Below, one piece after another: positions 62,001 through 64,000 of a stretch of 64,000 nt of DNA. The stretch's first letter is position 1. Each line of letters starts with the position of its first letter. The stretch comes from Aquila chrysaetos chrysaetos (Eukaryota; Chordata; Aves; Accipitriformes; Accipitridae). The position numbers were made by a program, and so were the translations under genes. The stretch spans positions 11,364,001-11,428,000 of the forward strand of contig NC_044020.1 of NCBI RefSeq assembly GCF_900496995.4, read 5' to 3'. A model generated the notes under the pieces. That model did no database searches. It worked only from the letters and a program-made list of their open reading frames with translations, and had not been told where the DNA came from.

Positions 62001-63301
62001 AGTGGTGAAATGACAGATAATTATTATTGCTACCCAAATATCTGGGCATATGAATCATATAGTAACAAAATGTAGAGATTACCTTGCCTAATTTAATTAT
62101 GCAATCTTTAGGAGCACTCTAGTTCATCTACATGGCAGGCTAATCAACTCGCAATTTAACTGTTAAGTCTCATCTTTTTCCTGGTCAAAAATGCCTTCCT
62201 ATTTATGCTTTCTTGCAGAAAAACAGCAAAGCCCCAATTCAGATCCTTCCCTTTCATCTATGTAGGGAATGTCTGACAGCTTGTTCTTTGCTGTAACAAT
62301 TATGAACTTTTTCTGCTGTTCAAAGTGAGAGATTTGATTTTATATTTACAGAATAAAAGAACTCTAACTAATTCCTGGAAATTAAAGGAACATTAAAGAC
62401 ATTTTGACAGTAAGTGGCCAAAATAAAAATGTGGCTTCTGATGTGACTAAGAGAGAGCCACAATAAAGCTTGACAATAAGGCTGCTGAAATCCTAAATGA
62501 AGAGAGTGATTCAGGCTAACCAGCACTCCAAGTGCATCAGCATAAACCTACTATTCTCAACAGACCAGACACACATCCACACTCCTGTCTGTCTCCTACA
62601 AAAAAAACCCCACGTGTTATGACAAAACAGCAATCCTCCTGTTTGGAGCGACAGTGAGTGATAAAATTAAACACCTCGCTAGGTTTTGATGGCAACTGCA
62701 CAGATCCAAATTCAGCCCCATTGTCAACACATGCATCGCCACCGAAGACAACAGATTTCAACTTAAGAGCCGTAAGTTATTCTGTATAGAGCAGGTGCTG
62801 AAACTTCACTGCCAACCAGCAGAGATTTTGTCTCTTCATGTATAGGCAGAGAGGAGTATGGATATGCACTCTCGTACAAGGCAAACACACATCGTTAGGC
62901 ATCACTACAAACAGAGCCAGGTCTGACACTCTGGCCCGCAGCAGGCTGGACTTATCAACTCTGGCGATGCATGCTGCGTACCTGGAGAGGGCTTGGCCTC
63001 CTGGCCAGTAAATTGCCCAGAACGGGTCCCCGTAAGGCCACAGGTCAGGTTTTTCCCTCCAGAACCGGCAGCGAGGGGTGAGGAGGCGCAGTCGTATCTC
63101 TGGCGTGAGGTGCCCGCTGCTGGTGACCTCCGTGTTCTCCTCCAAAAACGCTCTCACCTCGGGGTCCAGAGACTTGCTGGCGCTCCAATGGCAGCAGCGC
63201 TTCCAGCGCAGAGAGGGGCCTCCCCTCCTACTCCTCCAAGCCTTGGCAAAGGTGTTCTGCCTGCCCAAGAGGAGGAGCCACTTCCAGCCGCGGAAGGCCA
63301 T
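58679..63301 (-). CDS. ETFBKMT: ETFBKMT: mitochondrial ETF-beta lysine methyltransferase (three coding exons)
   Basis: On the minus strand, 63301-62982, 59893-59763 and 59043-58679 join in phase to 816 nt (271 residues plus TGA) with GT-AG introns. The first about 28 residues are rich in Arg, Lys, Leu and Trp without acids, as in a mitochondrial presequence. Conserved blocks follow: EVRAFLEENTEVTSSG, LTPRC-RFW, and WAIYWPGGQALSRY. The SAM-binding motif VLDLGSGCGATAIAA is at residues 121-135, the acidic LANDIDP at 144-150, and GDMFYDE at 189-195. The enzyme (also METTL20) is a seven-beta-strand methyltransferase known to trimethylate lysines of the electron transfer flavoprotein beta subunit in the mitochondrial matrix. 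It is slightly longer than the human protein (about 262 residues), with extra residues at the C-terminus (SNSLENC). Gene identification is strong. Confidence 0.95.
59763..59893 (-). CDS. ETFBKMT: ETFBKMT coding exon 2
   Basis: The acceptor CTTTTCAG ends at 59894 and the donor GTAAGG starts at 59762. It codes for residues 107-150 and one base of 151, and contains the whole SAM-binding GxGxG motif. Confidence 0.93.
62982..63301 (-). CDS. ETFBKMT: ETFBKMT coding exon 1
   Basis: The ATG is at 63301-63299 and the donor GTACGC begins at 62981. It codes for residues 1-106: presequence, then the conserved N-terminal domain up to GGQALS. The exon is GC-rich compared with its surroundings. Confidence 0.93.
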
Positions 63302-63346
63302 GTCTCCCCAAGGACAAACCCCAGGAGAGCTCGGAGCAAGGCTTAT
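63302..63346 (-). other. ETFBKMT: ETFBKMT probable 5' UTR part of the first coding exon
   Basis: A pyrimidine-rich acceptor (CACTTCAG) ends at 63347, 45 bases before the ATG. This suggests a spliced 5' leader whose first exon lies further right, possibly beyond the window. Inferred from the splice signal only. Confidence 0.45.
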
Positions 63347-64000
63347 CTGAAGTGGGTGATGAGGCAGAAAGCTTGAAACAAACTCACAGGATGTTGGTTT
63401 TCATAGTGATGGATGACAATTCCTGAAAGGAGAACAATGCTACGTAAGTGATGTTTCTTCAGTAACTTCAAGGCTATACACCACCAGGGCTTTAGAAAGA
63501 AGAGGTCGACATGCTGTTGTGTGACCATGAACGCGTGCCTTGCCCCTGCCCAAAGAGCCTCTGAAGTCCAAAAGAAGTGGTATTTAAGAAAGAAGCTATC
63601 AAGAGACCCATTCAGGAGAGTGCTATAAACATATCCAGTGAGAAACAACCAGTTAGCTGGATAGCTGGTAGAGCTAAAAGTTAAATGTGCAGCCTTTTAA
63701 CATCTCCTTCCCTCTGCCTTGAAGATAAACACACAGCAATCTACTCCCATTTAAGGTTCTTCCATTGAATCTTAACATTTTGTAGTAGGGCTCTGGCATT
63801 GCAGAGCAAAGCAAAGGTTACCAGTAGGTTGTTTCAGAGATGCCATTAATTACAAGTTTTATAATGGTGATGAGTCTTTTATATGAAAGCATCTTTTTAA
63901 AGGCAAACAATTAAAGGATTTCCTCAAAAGACTTTCCTCTTTCTCCCTCAGATTTGTGAGGCTGCCAGCTCCAAAATGAAAAAAAAAAAACCAAAACAAA
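63347..64000. other. ETFBKMT 5' flank or intron
   Basis: If the acceptor at 63347 is used, this is the intron between a non-coding first exon and the coding exons. No CpG-island promoter is visible within the window, which fits a start site further right. Confidence 0.4.

Noticed and set aside
62993-63376. 127-codon plus-strand ORF
   Set aside because: Shadow of ETFBKMT coding exon 1 on the opposite strand.
1-64000. CRISPR array, tRNA or rRNA gene, bacterial operon
   Set aside because: None of the required repeat, cloverleaf or operon signals was seen, and the DNA is clearly vertebrate.

Overview
The window is vertebrate nuclear DNA and most likely avian. Two multi-exon genes with GT-AG introns can be read through: AMN1 on the + strand and ETFBKMT (METTL20) on the - strand. 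In mammals, as I recall, these two genes are also neighbours. The repeats are bird-type: CR1 LINE pieces ending in ATTCTATG units, and several endogenous-retrovirus LTRs of kinds I associate with Neoaves. Placement as a neoavian bird rather than a galliform is an inference from the LTR types.

Layout. Positions 1-30,000 hold no host gene that I can support. This is an intergenic, repeat-rich stretch with a 3' LTR and polypurine tract at about 3.7-4.14 kb, LTR-like pieces near 10.4-10.9 and 13.6-14.6 kb, a long CR1 body (about 15.7-17.7 kb), a degraded provirus on the - strand (17.73-25.15 kb), and a second CR1 body (25.15-28.14 kb) that is itself broken by a solo LTR and by CR1 tails. The provirus carries env, integrase, RNase H, reverse transcriptase, protease and gag remnants. 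Its integrase is split by a younger 1.1-kb LTR with a 5-bp target duplication.

Positions 30,000-53,700 are AMN1: a CpG-rich promoter with ZNF143-like and YY1-like sites, then seven coding exons giving 266 codons. Its introns hold a solo LTR ending 38 bp before exon 2 and an 857-bp solo LTR in intron 5, each with exact 5-bp target duplications. Other LTR-like pieces in intron 5 are less certain. Positions 53,700-58,680 separate the two convergent genes and contain a CR1 tail and another solo LTR of the intron-5 family in the opposite orientation. Positions 58,679-63,301 are the three coding exons of ETFBKMT (271 codons).

Function. AMN1 encodes a cysteine-containing leucine-rich-repeat protein related to yeast Amn1. 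ETFBKMT encodes a mitochondrial lysine methyltransferase acting on the beta subunit of electron transfer flavoprotein. They are neighbours by conserved synteny and nothing here suggests a shared pathway. I found no tRNA, rRNA or CRISPR array. The most unusual content is the layered history of transposable elements: a provirus sitting at the breakpoint of a duplicated CR1 segment, and LTR insertions close to AMN1 splice signals.
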